A stretch of 64,000 nucleotides of DNA from Planococcus salinarum (lineage in GTDB: Bacteria > Bacillota > Bacilli > Bacillales_A > Planococcaceae), in NCBI RefSeq assembly GCF_007004625.1, contig NZ_VIFV01000019.1, positions 1-64,000 on the forward strand. Direction: 5' to 3'. The translations under genes and the position numbers were made by a program. The notes beneath the pieces were generated by a model, which was not told the origin of the DNA, made no database searches, and saw only the letters and a program-made list of their open reading frames with translations. Below, piece by piece: positions 19,426-27,991 of the stretch. Within the stretch, counting starts at the first letter, position 1. Every line of letters starts with the position of its first letter.

Positions 19426-20520
19426 TCAGCGTCTGCTGATGATATTGTGTTCATTGCGAAGAAATTGGCTGCGCGATTTGCGCACACGTTCAATGCGCTC
19501 TTCCGCCATACGGTCTGCAGCCTGATAGCTTGGAATTCCGTCACGTTTTGCAATTGCAAAAATACGGGTGATGCTGTCGTAAATTGTTTCTACACGTTTC
19601 ATCGCACGTTCGTTGTTATATCCGTACAATTCATCGGCAACATTGATGACGCCGCCTGAATTGATTACATAATCAGGGACATATACGATGCCAAGCGCTT
19701 CAAGTTCATCGCCATGGCGTTCTTCTTTCAGCTGGTTGTTTGCCGAGCCGGCAACAGCTTTCACTTTCAATTGTGGAATTGTATCGTCGTTGATGATTGC
19801 ACCCATTGCACATGGAGCAAAAATATCCGCTTCCTGGGAATAGATTTCATTCGGTTCAACCGCAGTGGCACCGAAATTATCAACAGCGCGCTGAACCGCT
19901 TCTTTGTTGATATCTGTAACAATCAGGTTTGCGCCTTCTTTGTGCAGATATTCGCACAATGTGTAAGCAACATTACCGACTCCCTGAACTGTGATCGTTT
20001 TGCCTTCCAGTGAATCATCACCGAATGCTTCCAGAGCAGCAGCTTTCATCCCGATATAGCAACCGTAGGCTGTTACCGGAGATGGATTGCCTGAAGAACC
20101 GAATGCCGGTGAAATACCAGTAACAAAGTCAGTTTCTTCGTGGATCAGGTCCATATCCGCTACAGTCGTCCCGACATCTTCAGCAGTGATATAACGGCCG
20201 TTCAGCCCTTGGATGAAACGTCCGAATGCACGGAACATTTCTTCGTTTTTGTCTTTCAATGGATCACCGATGATAACCGTTTTACCGCCGCCGAGGTTAA
20301 GGCCGGCTGCCGCGTTTTTATATGTCATGCCGCGACCAAGACGGATTGCATCTTCGATTGCTTCTTCTTCTGTATCATAATTCCACATGCGTGTTCCTCC
20401 GAGGGCAGGCCCTAAAGTTGTGTCGTGGATACAAATGATTGCTTTCAAACCGGAATTTTTATCCTGGCAAAATACCAATTGCTCATAGTCGTGTTCTTCC
20501 ATTTTATCGAAAATCTTCAT
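19426..20520 (-). CDS. bcd: Leucine dehydrogenase
   Basis: 364-aa NAD-dependent octameric dehydrogenase that deaminates Leu, Ile and Val to the keto acids used by BCKDH. Substrate-binding K68 and catalytic K80 are present ([17 protein letters not shown]), followed by the Rossmann motif GVGNVA. Length is the same as B. subtilis Bcd/YqiT. AGGAGG precedes the ATG. Lies between ptb (21 bp) and buk (21 bp) in the operon. Confidence 0.96.
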   Translation of the reverse strand: MKIFDKMEEHDYEQLVFCQDKNSGLKAIICIHDTTLGPALGGTRMWNYDTEEEAIEDAIRLGRGMTYKNAAAGLNLGGGKTVIIGDPLKDKNEEMFRAFGRFIQGLNGRYITAEDVGTTVADMDLIHEETDFVTGISPAFGSSGNPSPVTAYGCYIGMKAAALEAFGDDSLEGKTITVQGVGNVAYTLCEYLHKEGANLIVTDINKEAVQRAVDNFGATAVEPNEIYSQEADIFAPCAMGAIINDDTIPQLKVKAVAGSANNQLKEERHGDELEALGIVYVPDYVINSGGVINVADELYGYNNERAMKRVETIYDSITRIFAIAKRDGIPSYQAADRMAEERIERVRKSRSQFLRNEHNIISRR

Positions 20521-20541
20521 ATTAAATTCCTCCTAATGATC

Positions 20542-21456
20542 TTATCGTGTAGCTGATGTTTTAATCGCCAATGCAAGTGAATACAACTTGCTTTCTGCAC
20601 TGTCTGCGCGGGACGTCAGGACAATCGGTGCTTTTGCACCGGCAATGATTCCCCCGACTTTCGCTTTCGCGAAATAGACCAGTGATTTATAAAGGATGTT
20701 TCCGGCTTCGATATTCGGGACCAGCAGGATATCCGCTTTGCCGGCTGTGGTACCCGTTATGCCTTTATGTTCAGCAGCTGTTGGCGAGATGGCATTATCA
20801 AGCGCCAAAGGGCCATCGATGATGCAGTCAGTTATCTGTCCGCGTCGGTTCATCGCTGCAAGCGCAGCTGAATCCATAGTTGCCTGCATAGCGGGATTGA
20901 TGACTTCGACGGCCGCCAAAGGGGCAACTACCGGGGTTTCGATTCCCACAGCCCGTGCTGTCTGAACTGCATTTCGGATGATTTGGGCTTTTTGCATCAG
21001 ATCCGGTGCGATGTTCATACCGGCATCCGTGATAAAGATGAGCCGGTCATAACCCTCGATCTCGAACGCAGCAACATGGGACAGGATACTTCCGGTCCGC
21101 AAACCATAATCCTCATTAAGCACCGCTTTCAGCAGGACCGCTGTCGGAATATGGCCTTTCATCAATACATTCGAATCTTTGACAAAGACGGATTTCACAG
21201 CAGCGTTGGCCGCTTGAACCGCGCCTTTTATATGGATGAGCTTTACTTTCGGATGCGTGAGAAGATGCGGGTAATGGGCACCAATCATTTCCTTCAGTTT
21301 CGCTTCATCATCGAAAAGGCTGAAACTTGCAATATTGCGTGTTATCGCCATGTTGACTGCTTCCAGTACTTCCAGGTCAGCAGCTGCGGCGACAGCCACA
21401 TCGTTTTGTTTTTCTTCCATAGAAATCTGTTCGACTATTTCATTTAATGTGGTCAC
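20542..21456 (-). CDS. ptb: Phosphate butyryltransferase
   Basis: 304-aa phosphotransacylase of the PTA/PTB family, converting branched-chain or straight-chain acyl-CoA to acyl-phosphate for Buk. Family signatures include VFVKDSNVLMKGHIPTAVLL, FITDAGMNIAPDL and DGPLALDNAIS. The start is GTG at 21456: AGGTG is close upstream, and the nearby ATG is followed within one codon by a stop. First gene of the bkd operon; its leader carries the TTGCA array described separately. Confidence 0.94.
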   Translation of the reverse strand: MTTLNEIVEQISMEEKQNDVAVAAAADLEVLEAVNMAITRNIASFSLFDDEAKLKEMIGAHYPHLLTHPKVKLIHIKGAVQAANAAVKSVFVKDSNVLMKGHIPTAVLLKAVLNEDYGLRTGSILSHVAAFEIEGYDRLIFITDAGMNIAPDLMQKAQIIRNAVQTARAVGIETPVVAPLAAVEVINPAMQATMDSAALAAMNRRGQITDCIIDGPLALDNAISPTAAEHKGITGTTAGKADILLVPNIEAGNILYKSLVYFAKAKVGGIIAGAKAPIVLTSRADSAESKLYSLALAIKTSATR

Positions 21457-21501
21457 TTCATATCACCTCATTCTTCTTAATTAAAGCAGAAAAAAACGTG
21501 T

Positions 21502-21584
21502 GTTATAAGGGATGTAAGCGTTTTATCCGGCAAAAACAGCCGATCTCTTTGCAAATTATTGCAAAACCATGCAAGAAACTGCAA
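21502..21584 (-). promoter_or_regulatory. ptb/bkd operon control region: 10-bp-phased TTGCA array and weak promoter
   Basis: On the minus strand four TTGCA pentamers occur with exactly 10-bp spacing (plus-strand TGCAA at 21550, 21560, 21570, 21580). Downstream is TATAAC (21502-21507), a fair -10, whose 17-bp-spaced -35 would be CCGGAT, which is very weak. That suits an activator-dependent promoter. No TGGCAC-N5-TTGC sigma-54 element was found here. The same pentamer pair occurs at bkdR. A near-match to a CcpA cre (TGTAAGCGTTTTAT, 21513-21526) overlaps, but its last two bases do not fit. Confidence 0.6.
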
Positions 21585-21587
21585 AAA

Positions 21588-23636
21588 CTAGGCTAATCCG
21601 AATTTTTCCAGCTTATAATACAAGGTTCGTAGGGACACATCCAGTGCTTTTGCCGTCTTCGATTTATTCCCCTTATTTTGTTCCAGTGCACGCTGCAGAA
21701 TTCCCCGTTCCACGGTATCGAGCTGTTCCTGCAGCGGACTTCCTCCTTCTATTGCCACTTCATTTTTCGCTTCTGTGGCTTTGATCATATTCAGGGGTAT
21801 ATTTTTTTCGGTCAAAACCCTTTCATTGATATTCATAAAGATCATTGAGCGGCTTATGACATTTTCAAGTTCCCGCACATTTCCCGGCCAGTCATAGAGA
21901 CGCAGGAGCTGAAGCGCTTTGTCCGTTACCGTTTCGATATTGCGGCCGTATTCCTGATTCAATTTCATCAGCAGCCTTTCAACGATGCGGGGGATGTCCT
22001 GTTTTCTGCTTCTGAGCGGAGGGATCAGAATCGGCATCCTGTTCAACCTGTAATAGAGGTCTTCGCGGAATGTTCCTTCAAGAAGCGCTTTTTCCATATT
22101 GGCATTTGTTGATGCGATGACCCGGACATTGACCGGCACCGGTTTGCTGCCGCCGACCCTCAGAATTTCATGTTCCTGCAGAACCCTTAAAAGCTTGCTT
22201 TGGATGGACGGTGACAGCTCACCGATTTCATCGATGAAGATGCTGCCGTTATTCGCCTCCTCAAACAGCCCTTTCCGCTCTCCGCTTTTGACACCCGGCA
22301 ATGCCCCTTCCTCGTAGCCGAAAAGTTCGTTTTCGAGCAGCTCTTCTGACAATGCCGCGCAGTTGACCCGGACGAATTTGTTGAATTTGCGGTCGCTTGC
22401 GCTGTGGATGGCATGTGCGAATAATTCCTTGCCGGTCCCTGATTCACCGCGCAGCAACACCGTCACCGGGGTTTGGGCTGCCAGCTTTGCCTGCTGGAGC
22501 GACAACTGCATTTCAGCTGACAGGCCGATGATGTCATCAAAGGTGTATTTGGATTCCAGCGTCCGGATGATGCTGCGTGCGCGGTCCAGTTCTTTCATGA
22601 GAGACCGGATTTCGGTCGTATCGTGAATGACCCCGACACTGCCCTTCAAGATGTTGTCCACGATAATCGGGGCGACATTGACAATCACTTCGCGGTTTGC
22701 CGGACCGACTTTGAGATTCACTCCACGGACAGGTTTCCTTGTTTGAAGTGCTTTCAAATGCATGCTTTCCCCTTCTGAAATATCCGCTGAAGCCGGTCGG
22801 CCGATCACGTCTTCCACCTGCAGGCCGGTAATCCGGGTATAAGCAGGGTTGACCATCAGGCCATAGCCATTCTCATCAACGACGGAAATAGCGTCATCGC
22901 TCGAGTGGATGATGGCCTGCAGCATCGTCTGAATCTCTTTCAGGTCCGTGATTTCCTCTGCCAATGAAACGACTTCCGTGATGTCTTTGAACACTGCGAA
23001 CGCACCGATAATTTCCCCATGTTCATCTATCATCGGAAATCTCGAAGCAACTATCTTCAAACCGTTCTTCAATTGCAATTCTCTGTTCAACTCGGTTCTC
23101 CCTGTTTCGTATATCCGGGGAAGTTCACTCGTTGAGATCAACTCATGGATATGTTTGCCGATTGCGCTTTCAGAATCACGTTCGAGCATCCGGGAAGCAG
23201 AGCGGTTCATGAAAATGATCCTGCTCTTCCGGTCAATGCCTATCATACCTTCTTCGATGGAATTGAAAATGATATTCTGTTTATGGCTTTCACCGCTGAG
23301 CTTTTTCAGGAAATGTTCTTTTTCATCGACCAGTTTGACGAAAAAGTTTGCAAGGCTGCCGGGAACGATTTCCGCTTCCCTGGGGAAATACTCTTCCAAT
23401 TGCCGCTGCACCTTTTCACTGCCGGTCACATTGATGACGATGTCAAACTCTTTTGGATGGAAATCAAAATGATGTTCTTTGACGGCAATGCCCAGCTGCC
23501 GGGCCACTTCAATCGCCGGTGCGTCCGGTTTGATATCCGCAATGCCCGCCAGTTCAAGATACTCTGAATCCCCAAGCATGTTCAAAAGCGCCAGTCCGCC
23601 CGCACCGCCGCCTATTATCAACACTTTTTGCAACAT
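21588..23636 (-). CDS. bkdR: BkdR-type AAA+ (NtrC-like) transcriptional regulator of the bkd operon
   Basis: 682 aa. Residues 1-110 form a Rossmann-like segment (GGGAGG at 9-14), then two PAS-like regions (about 115-230 and 235-345), an AAA+ domain with Walker A GESGTGKE (397-404), and a Fis-type HTH at the C-terminus (NKSKTAKALDVSLRTLYYKL). Known BkdR proteins activate bkd with sigma-54. Here the GAFTGA sigma-54-contact loop reads GALPGV (444-449), so that contact may be lost. It is separate from ptb and has its own promoter. AAGGAG lies 8 bases before the ATG. The TTGCA array that it may bind begins directly after its stop. Confidence 0.9.
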   Translation of the reverse strand: MLQKVLIIGGGAGGLALLNMLGDSEYLELAGIADIKPDAPAIEVARQLGIAVKEHHFDFHPKEFDIVINVTGSEKVQRQLEEYFPREAEIVPGSLANFFVKLVDEKEHFLKKLSGESHKQNIIFNSIEEGMIGIDRKSRIIFMNRSASRMLERDSESAIGKHIHELISTSELPRIYETGRTELNRELQLKNGLKIVASRFPMIDEHGEIIGAFAVFKDITEVVSLAEEITDLKEIQTMLQAIIHSSDDAISVVDENGYGLMVNPAYTRITGLQVEDVIGRPASADISEGESMHLKALQTRKPVRGVNLKVGPANREVIVNVAPIIVDNILKGSVGVIHDTTEIRSLMKELDRARSIIRTLESKYTFDDIIGLSAEMQLSLQQAKLAAQTPVTVLLRGESGTGKELFAHAIHSASDRKFNKFVRVNCAALSEELLENELFGYEEGALPGVKSGERKGLFEEANNGSIFIDEIGELSPSIQSKLLRVLQEHEILRVGGSKPVPVNVRVIASTNANMEKALLEGTFREDLYYRLNRMPILIPPLRSRKQDIPRIVERLLMKLNQEYGRNIETVTDKALQLLRLYDWPGNVRELENVISRSMIFMNINERVLTEKNIPLNMIKATEAKNEVAIEGGSPLQEQLDTVERGILQRALEQNKGNKSKTAKALDVSLRTLYYKLEKFGLA

Positions 23637-23659
23637 TCTTCAAACTCCTTTATGTACCA

Positions 23660-23734
23660 TGCAATCTTTTGCAATTCTATTTAAGGGTACAACAGGTTGG
23701 AATTCTTGACAACTTTAATCGAAATCGGAACAAT
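23660..23734. promoter_or_regulatory. Overlapping divergent promoters for bkdR and yqzF, with two TTGCA sites
   Basis: Minus strand: TTGTCA (23707-23712), 17-bp spacer, TACCCT (23684-23689) for bkdR. Plus strand: TTGACA (23706-23711), 17-bp spacer, AACAAT (23729-23734) for yqzF. The two -35 hexamers occupy the same bases, so RNA polymerase should not use both at once. Two TTGCA pentamers 10 bp apart (plus TGCAA at 23660 and 23670) lie just downstream of the bkdR start point, a position suited to autorepression. Confidence 0.65.
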
Positions 23735-23755
23735 GGACAGAGAAGGAGTGGAAAC

Positions 23756-23989
23756 ATGGGACGTTTAATTGCATTTATCATTCTTCTGATTCCTGGAATC
23801 ATGGCCGCATACGGCATTAAACTGATGAGGGATTCCATATTCAATAAACTGCTGGAACCTTATCCGGTTCTCTGGCTGCAGTTTTCGCTTGGGTTGCTGT
23901 TCACAGTGCTTGGCATCGGGTTTTTTGCCGGCTTCCTTCTGAACCGGGACCGTAAAAAAGGCAACGTGTCAAAAAGGTTCCAAAAGTAA
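23756..23989 (+). CDS. yqzF: DUF2627 small membrane protein (YqzF)
   Basis: 77 aa with two hydrophobic helices (about 3-20 and 42-62) and a basic C-terminal tail, matching the DUF2627 family that sits beside bkdR in Bacillus. Function unknown. AAGGAG is 7 bases before the ATG; an upstream in-frame start would begin inside the bkdR promoter and is rejected. It is read from the promoter overlapping that of bkdR and ends at the terminator at 24077. Confidence 0.85.
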   Translation: MGRLIAFIILLIPGIMAAYGIKLMRDSIFNKLLEPYPVLWLQFSLGLLFTVLGIGFFAGFLLNRDRKKGNVSKRFQK

Positions 23990-24076
23990 AGAAAAGCATT
24001 CAGCAAAACGGCACCCTTTTCATCGCCGGCAAGACCGAAGCATCCCGCGGAACCGGGACGCCGAAAAATGGACAAA

Positions 24077-24113
24077 TAAAAATGCGTCCGCCTTATACAG
24101 GCGGACGCATTTT
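24077..24113. terminator. Bidirectional terminator between yqzF and ugpQ
   Basis: An ATGCGTCCGCC / GGCGGACGCAT stem is flanked by AAAAA and TTTTTT. The ugpQ stop codon lies in its loop. Confidence 0.9.
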
Positions 24114-24812
24114 TTCTTTTATTCGATCCGGGTAATCCGTAATGACGCCGGCAACTACGGGGGATAGTTGATCCAAAATACGTTCAGTCCCGGCCAATCC
24201 ATAAATCCTGACCTTTTTCCCCAAACTCTTCAGGCTGTTCAGCAGATTTTCCGAATAGAGCCTCTTATGAAGATGTACACTGTCAATCCAGTGCATATCA
24301 TCCATTCGGGCAGCTGAAAAATTCTTTTTGATCACCAAAGCCGTCTCGATGTCCGGCTTTAATTTCTTCATTTTTTTCAATAGTTCGGCGTTGAAGGAAG
24401 ACAAATGAACGTCGTCCAACCCTTCCAGCATAGCTGCAAGAATTTCTGCGCCATCGGGATGCACGGAAAATGATTCTTTCATCTCGATGTTAAGCGGCAC
24501 CGCTTTCTCCTTTGCCCAGTGAAAAACTTCATAGGCCAGTGGAATTCGGTGGTCAGACAATTTTCGCCTGCCTCTTTTGCCGATTCTCGTATCTTTTATC
24601 TTGTCATAATCAACGTCAGCAATATTCAGATTCCTGCCGCTAAGCCTCTTGAGATTATCGTCATGAAACACCAGGATGACGCCGTCATTGGTGATCTGGA
24701 GATCCAGTTCAATGCCGACACTCAGTTCACAGGCTTTGCAAAAAGCGCTCCAGGTATTTTCGAGCGCGTATGCGGAAGCTCCCCGATGACTGTAAATTGC
24801 CGGATTCTCCAT
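24093..24812 (-). CDS. ugpQ: Glycerophosphodiester phosphodiesterase
   Basis: 239-aa GDPD-family TIM-barrel enzyme that splits glycerophosphodiesters to glycerol-3-phosphate and an alcohol. Catalytic features: HRGASAYALENT near the N-terminus, the metal-binding IELDL, and VFHDDNL with the second catalytic His. No signal peptide, so cytoplasmic. The start is uncertain: ATG 24812 gives the usual short lead to HRGA but has only a weak ribosome site; a GTG at 24884 would add 24 residues. B. subtilis has a GDPD gene (yqiK) in the same neighbourhood. Confidence 0.85.
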   Translation of the reverse strand: MENPAIYSHRGASAYALENTWSAFCKACELSVGIELDLQITNDGVILVFHDDNLKRLSGRNLNIADVDYDKIKDTRIGKRGRRKLSDHRIPLAYEVFHWAKEKAVPLNIEMKESFSVHPDGAEILAAMLEGLDDVHLSSFNAELLKKMKKLKPDIETALVIKKNFSAARMDDMHWIDSVHLHKRLYSENLLNSLKSLGKKVRIYGLAGTERILDQLSPVVAGVITDYPDRIKEKMRPPV

Positions 24813-24930
24813 TAGAACCACACTTTCTGATCGAGTATTTTCAAATGCCCATTGGATTGTTCCATTCGGTCCCCATTCTAACACGCCTGCAATCCATGTA
24901 CAGCCAGACGATCAGAAAACAGAACAATGC

Positions 24931-25689
24931 TTATTCCGCTTCGTTTTTTTCCTTTTCCATGTTTCTGCTTACCGTGTCATAGACCATGGCAATAAACTCT
25001 GAATTTGATGGCCGGCTTCTCAAGTGTTCTTCACTGTAACCGAATGTCTGGGCTATCACTTTTACATCGCCGCGGTTCCAGACAAGCTCGATGGCATGCC
25101 GGATGGAACGTTCCACACGGGTAGGTGTTGTATCGAACCTGTCTGCAATTCCCGGATAAAGTGACTTCGTCACTTTTTGGATGATGCCCGGTTCTTCCAG
25201 CACAAGATTGACCGCTTCCTTCAAGTAAACATAGCCGTTGATGTGGGGTGGGACGCCAATTTCTTTGATGACAGCAGTTATTGGATCATCCTTAACTTCC
25301 TGTGAGGCCGCCTGTTCCTGCATTATATGCTCAATCTGCATTGCCAGCCGGTCGAGTTCAAATGGTTTCATGATAAAATAGGATGCACCATTTTGAGCTG
25401 CCTGGCTCATCAGCGTTTCCTGTCCAAAGGCTGACAGCATGATGACGCGGAGGTTTTGAAGGCCTTCTTCATTTTTGATGGCATCCAACACCCCAATCCC
25501 GTCCAAAAAGGGCATGATATTATCCAGCAAAAGAATATCCACTTTGTTTTTTTTCAGTAATTCGATGCATTCCCGGCCATTATGGGCGACCGCCACAACT
25601 TCCATATTAGGCTGCAGGTTCAGGTATTCTTCCATCATATCCGCCAACTGGCGATTATCATCGGCAATTCCGATTGTGATCTTTTCCAT
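24931..25689 (-). CDS. spo0A: Spo0A, sporulation/transition-state response regulator
   Basis: 252 aa. Receiver domain (1-120) with acidic pocket D10/D11, phospho-acceptor D56 (LLLDNIMPFLDG) and switch Lys in MKPFELD. The C-terminal effector domain (about 145-250) keeps the Spo0A-specific recognition helix TRVERSIRHAIEL and the PSNSEFIAMV segment. Small departures from the B. subtilis form include N57 and F61, where B. subtilis has I and H (DIIMPH). It starts 35 bp after recN with GGAGG upstream, so it must be read from the argR-recN transcript or from a promoter inside recN. No 0A box (TGTCGAA) was seen in the gap. The usual upstream neighbour spoIVB is absent. Confidence 0.95.
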   Translation of the reverse strand: MEKITIGIADDNRQLADMMEEYLNLQPNMEVVAVAHNGRECIELLKKNKVDILLLDNIMPFLDGIGVLDAIKNEEGLQNLRVIMLSAFGQETLMSQAAQNGASYFIMKPFELDRLAMQIEHIMQEQAASQEVKDDPITAVIKEIGVPPHINGYVYLKEAVNLVLEEPGIIQKVTKSLYPGIADRFDTTPTRVERSIRHAIELVWNRGDVKVIAQTFGYSEEHLRSRPSNSEFIAMVYDTVSRNMEKEKNEAE

Positions 25690-25724
25690 TGTGTCTCTTC
25701 CTCCTGTAACTGCTCGATGGAGTG

Positions 25725-27422
25725 TTATCTCATAGCCAGCTTCCGGTCTTTGGCAAGCTTCAGCAGTTCATCTGCATGCTGCAAAGTCAGTTCGGTGATT
25801 TCCGCGCCCGACAGCATCCGGCTCATCTCTTCTGTGCGTTCCCGTCCGTCCAATTCATGGACAGCTGTTATCGTGCGTTTTTTCTCGATCCGTTTTTCAA
25901 TGAAAAGATGCTGATCCGCCATTGCCGCGACCTGCGGCAAATGTGAGATGCACAGCACTTGTGAATGCACTGATATGGCCGCAATCTTTTCTGCAATTGC
26001 CTGCGCCACCCGTCCGCTCACACCGGTATCCACTTCATCGAAAATGATGGAGGTAATCCCCTGGTGTTTTGAAAAGATGGTCTTTAATGCAAGCATCATC
26101 CGGGATAATTCTCCGCCGGATGCCACTTTCGTCAACGGCTTCAGCGGTTCACCCATATTCGTGGAAATATGGAACGCAATGGCGTCGCCGCCGTTGCGGT
26201 CGAATTTCCCCTGACCGAGCGGTTCAAATACTACTTCAAACGCCGCTTTGCCCATATGCAATTCGCGGAGCTGCTCCATGATGTCTTTGCTCAGACGCAC
26301 CGCCGCTTTTTTACGCAGCAGCGTCAGCTCCTCAGCTTCCACTTTCAGGTCTTCCGTCAATTCTTTCAGCTTCTGTTGGTCCAGCTGCAGACGCTGATCG
26401 CGATTCAGCAATTTATCCAGTTCGTCTGTCTGTGCATCGTGGTAAAGGAGGATATCTTCCACAGAAGCCCCATATTTCCTTTTTAAAGTTTGGATGGTTG
26501 CAAGGCGCTGTTCGATTTCATTGAGCCTCGACGGATCGAATTCCATCGCATCGAGCATCCGCTTGATTTCGGTTGCCGTGTCCTGCAGCTGATAAAATGA
26601 GCCACTGACCATTTCGGAGTGGCTTAGAAAGGTCTCATCGACTGAAGCGGCATGTTCCAGTTCAGACATCGCGGAACCCACCCAATCGAGCCCTTTGGAC
26701 TCCCCTTGAATCGCTTCGTGGGCTGCGGACACCGATTCGTAGATTTTATTGAAATTTTGGAGTTTTTTGCGCTCCAGCGCCAACTCTTCTTCTTCCCCGG
26801 CAATCAGGTCGGCAGCTTCGATCTCTCTCAGCTGGAATGTCAGCAGATCGATGCGCTGGGCAATTTGCTGCTCGTTTTCATTATAGGAAGAAAATTCACG
26901 TTTCAACTTCATGTATTTTTCAAATGTATTTGAATAACTGGCTTTTGCCTTTGACAGGCTTTTGCCTGCGTATTGATCCAATAAGTGGAGATGGCGCTTT
27001 TCGTCCATCAGCTCCTGGGTTTCGTGCTGGCCATGGATATCGATCAACGCGCCTCCGACTTCCCGGAGGATAGAAATGGTCACGAGTTTTCCATTGATGC
27101 GGCAAACGTTTTTCCCTTTATCGTTCAGCTCTCGGCGCAACAGAACATCGCCGTCTGCGAAATCTATCCCTAACTCTTCCATCTTGCGGAACACGGGGTG
27201 TTTGGGGTCCTCAATCGAAAAAAGCCCTTCTATCTCAGCTTTGCTCGCGCCGTGCCGGATAAATTCCTGGCTGCCCCTGCCGCCTGCCAAAAGATTGACG
27301 GCGTCGATGATAATTGATTTTCCTGCACCGGTCTCTCCTGTCAGAACAGTAAGGCCTTCGGTAAAACTGACTGTAAGATTATCTATAATAGCAAAATTCC
27401 GAATATCCAATTCACGAAGCAT
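25725..27422 (-). CDS. recN: DNA repair protein RecN
   Basis: 565-aa SMC-like ATPase acting early in double-strand-break repair. N-terminal Walker A (TGETGAGKS), long coiled coil in the middle (about 150-370), and C-terminal ABC signature with Walker B (LSRMMLALK…TSIIFDEVDTGVSG). Length is normal. An ATG at 27422 with AGGTG seven bases upstream is preferred to the adjacent TTG. Sits 17 bp after argR, as in other Bacillales, and runs on into spo0A. Confidence 0.95.
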   Translation of the reverse strand: MLRELDIRNFAIIDNLTVSFTEGLTVLTGETGAGKSIIIDAVNLLAGGRGSQEFIRHGASKAEIEGLFSIEDPKHPVFRKMEELGIDFADGDVLLRRELNDKGKNVCRINGKLVTISILREVGGALIDIHGQHETQELMDEKRHLHLLDQYAGKSLSKAKASYSNTFEKYMKLKREFSSYNENEQQIAQRIDLLTFQLREIEAADLIAGEEEELALERKKLQNFNKIYESVSAAHEAIQGESKGLDWVGSAMSELEHAASVDETFLSHSEMVSGSFYQLQDTATEIKRMLDAMEFDPSRLNEIEQRLATIQTLKRKYGASVEDILLYHDAQTDELDKLLNRDQRLQLDQQKLKELTEDLKVEAEELTLLRKKAAVRLSKDIMEQLRELHMGKAAFEVVFEPLGQGKFDRNGGDAIAFHISTNMGEPLKPLTKVASGGELSRMMLALKTIFSKHQGITSIIFDEVDTGVSGRVAQAIAEKIAAISVHSQVLCISHLPQVAAMADQHLFIEKRIEKKRTITAVHELDGRERTEEMSRMLSGAEITELTLQHADELLKLAKDRKLAMR

Positions 27423-27439
27423 CAACTTTCACCTCTTCA

Positions 27440-27889
27440 TCAAAGCATTTCAATAAGTCGCTGTTTTAAAACATCCCGTTGCTCTGTATCCCTGCAGATG
27501 ATCAGGCAGGTATCGTCGCCGCAAAGCGTCCCCAGAATTTCCGGCCAGTCCAAGTGGTCGATCAATGAGCCGATTGCATGAGCATTGCCCGGCAAAGTTT
27601 TCATCACCAGAAAATGGCTGGCACCGTCAATGCTGACAAAAGCATCCGTCAGGGCCCGGTGCAATTTCTGCATAGGGTTGAAACGTTGGTCCGCCGGCAG
27701 GCTGTATTTATAACGGCCATCCTGCAAAGGCACTTTTACAAGATGCAATTCTTTGATATCTCTTGAAACTGTGGCTTGTGTCACTTCATATCCTGCAGCT
27801 TTCAATAAATCCACCAATTCATCCTGTGTTTCGATCTCCCGGTTCGAGATGAGATCCCGGATTTTGATATGGCGTTGTCCTTTATTCAT
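27440..27889 (-). CDS. argR: Arginine repressor ArgR/AhrC
   Basis: 149 aa. N-terminal winged HTH ([32 protein letters not shown]) and C-terminal hexamerisation/arginine-binding domain with [13 protein letters not shown]. It represses arginine synthesis and activates catabolism. Length typical. Start ATG with GGGGGC upstream. Its promoter carries an ARG-box palindrome, so it is probably autoregulated. Confidence 0.95.
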   Translation of the reverse strand: MNKGQRHIKIRDLISNREIETQDELVDLLKAAGYEVTQATVSRDIKELHLVKVPLQDGRYKYSLPADQRFNPMQKLHRALTDAFVSIDGASHFLVMKTLPGNAHAIGSLIDHLDWPEILGTLCGDDTCLIICRDTEQRDVLKQRLIEML

Positions 27890-27905
27890 AATGCGCCCCC
27901 TGAAT

Positions 27906-27952
27906 GAATAATTATTCTAATTCCTTTATATCGTAACCTTTAGCGGCTACAA
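27906..27952 (-). promoter_or_regulatory. argR promoter with ARG box
   Basis: Minus-strand TTGTAG (27947-27952), 16-bp spacer, TATAAA (27925-27930). Just downstream, at 27906-27917, is the perfect palindrome GAATAATTATTC, matching the core of the ArgR/AhrC operator consensus. It overlaps the expected transcription start. Confidence 0.7.
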
Positions 27953-27957
27953 AAACA

Positions 27958-27989
27958 AGAAAACACATGCCTGTGAGCATGTGTTTTCT
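27958..27989 (-). terminator. Intrinsic terminator of the dxs-tlyA unit
   Basis: An AGAAAACACATGC / GCATGTGTTTTCT stem directly follows the tlyA stop, with a T-rich tail on the minus strand. Confidence 0.85.
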
Positions 27990-27991
27990 GA

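Noticed and set aside
21500-21600. Sigma-54 (-24/-12) promoter expected upstream of ptb
   Set aside because: GG and GC dinucleotides do not occur at the required spacing; no TGGCAC-N5-TTGC match.
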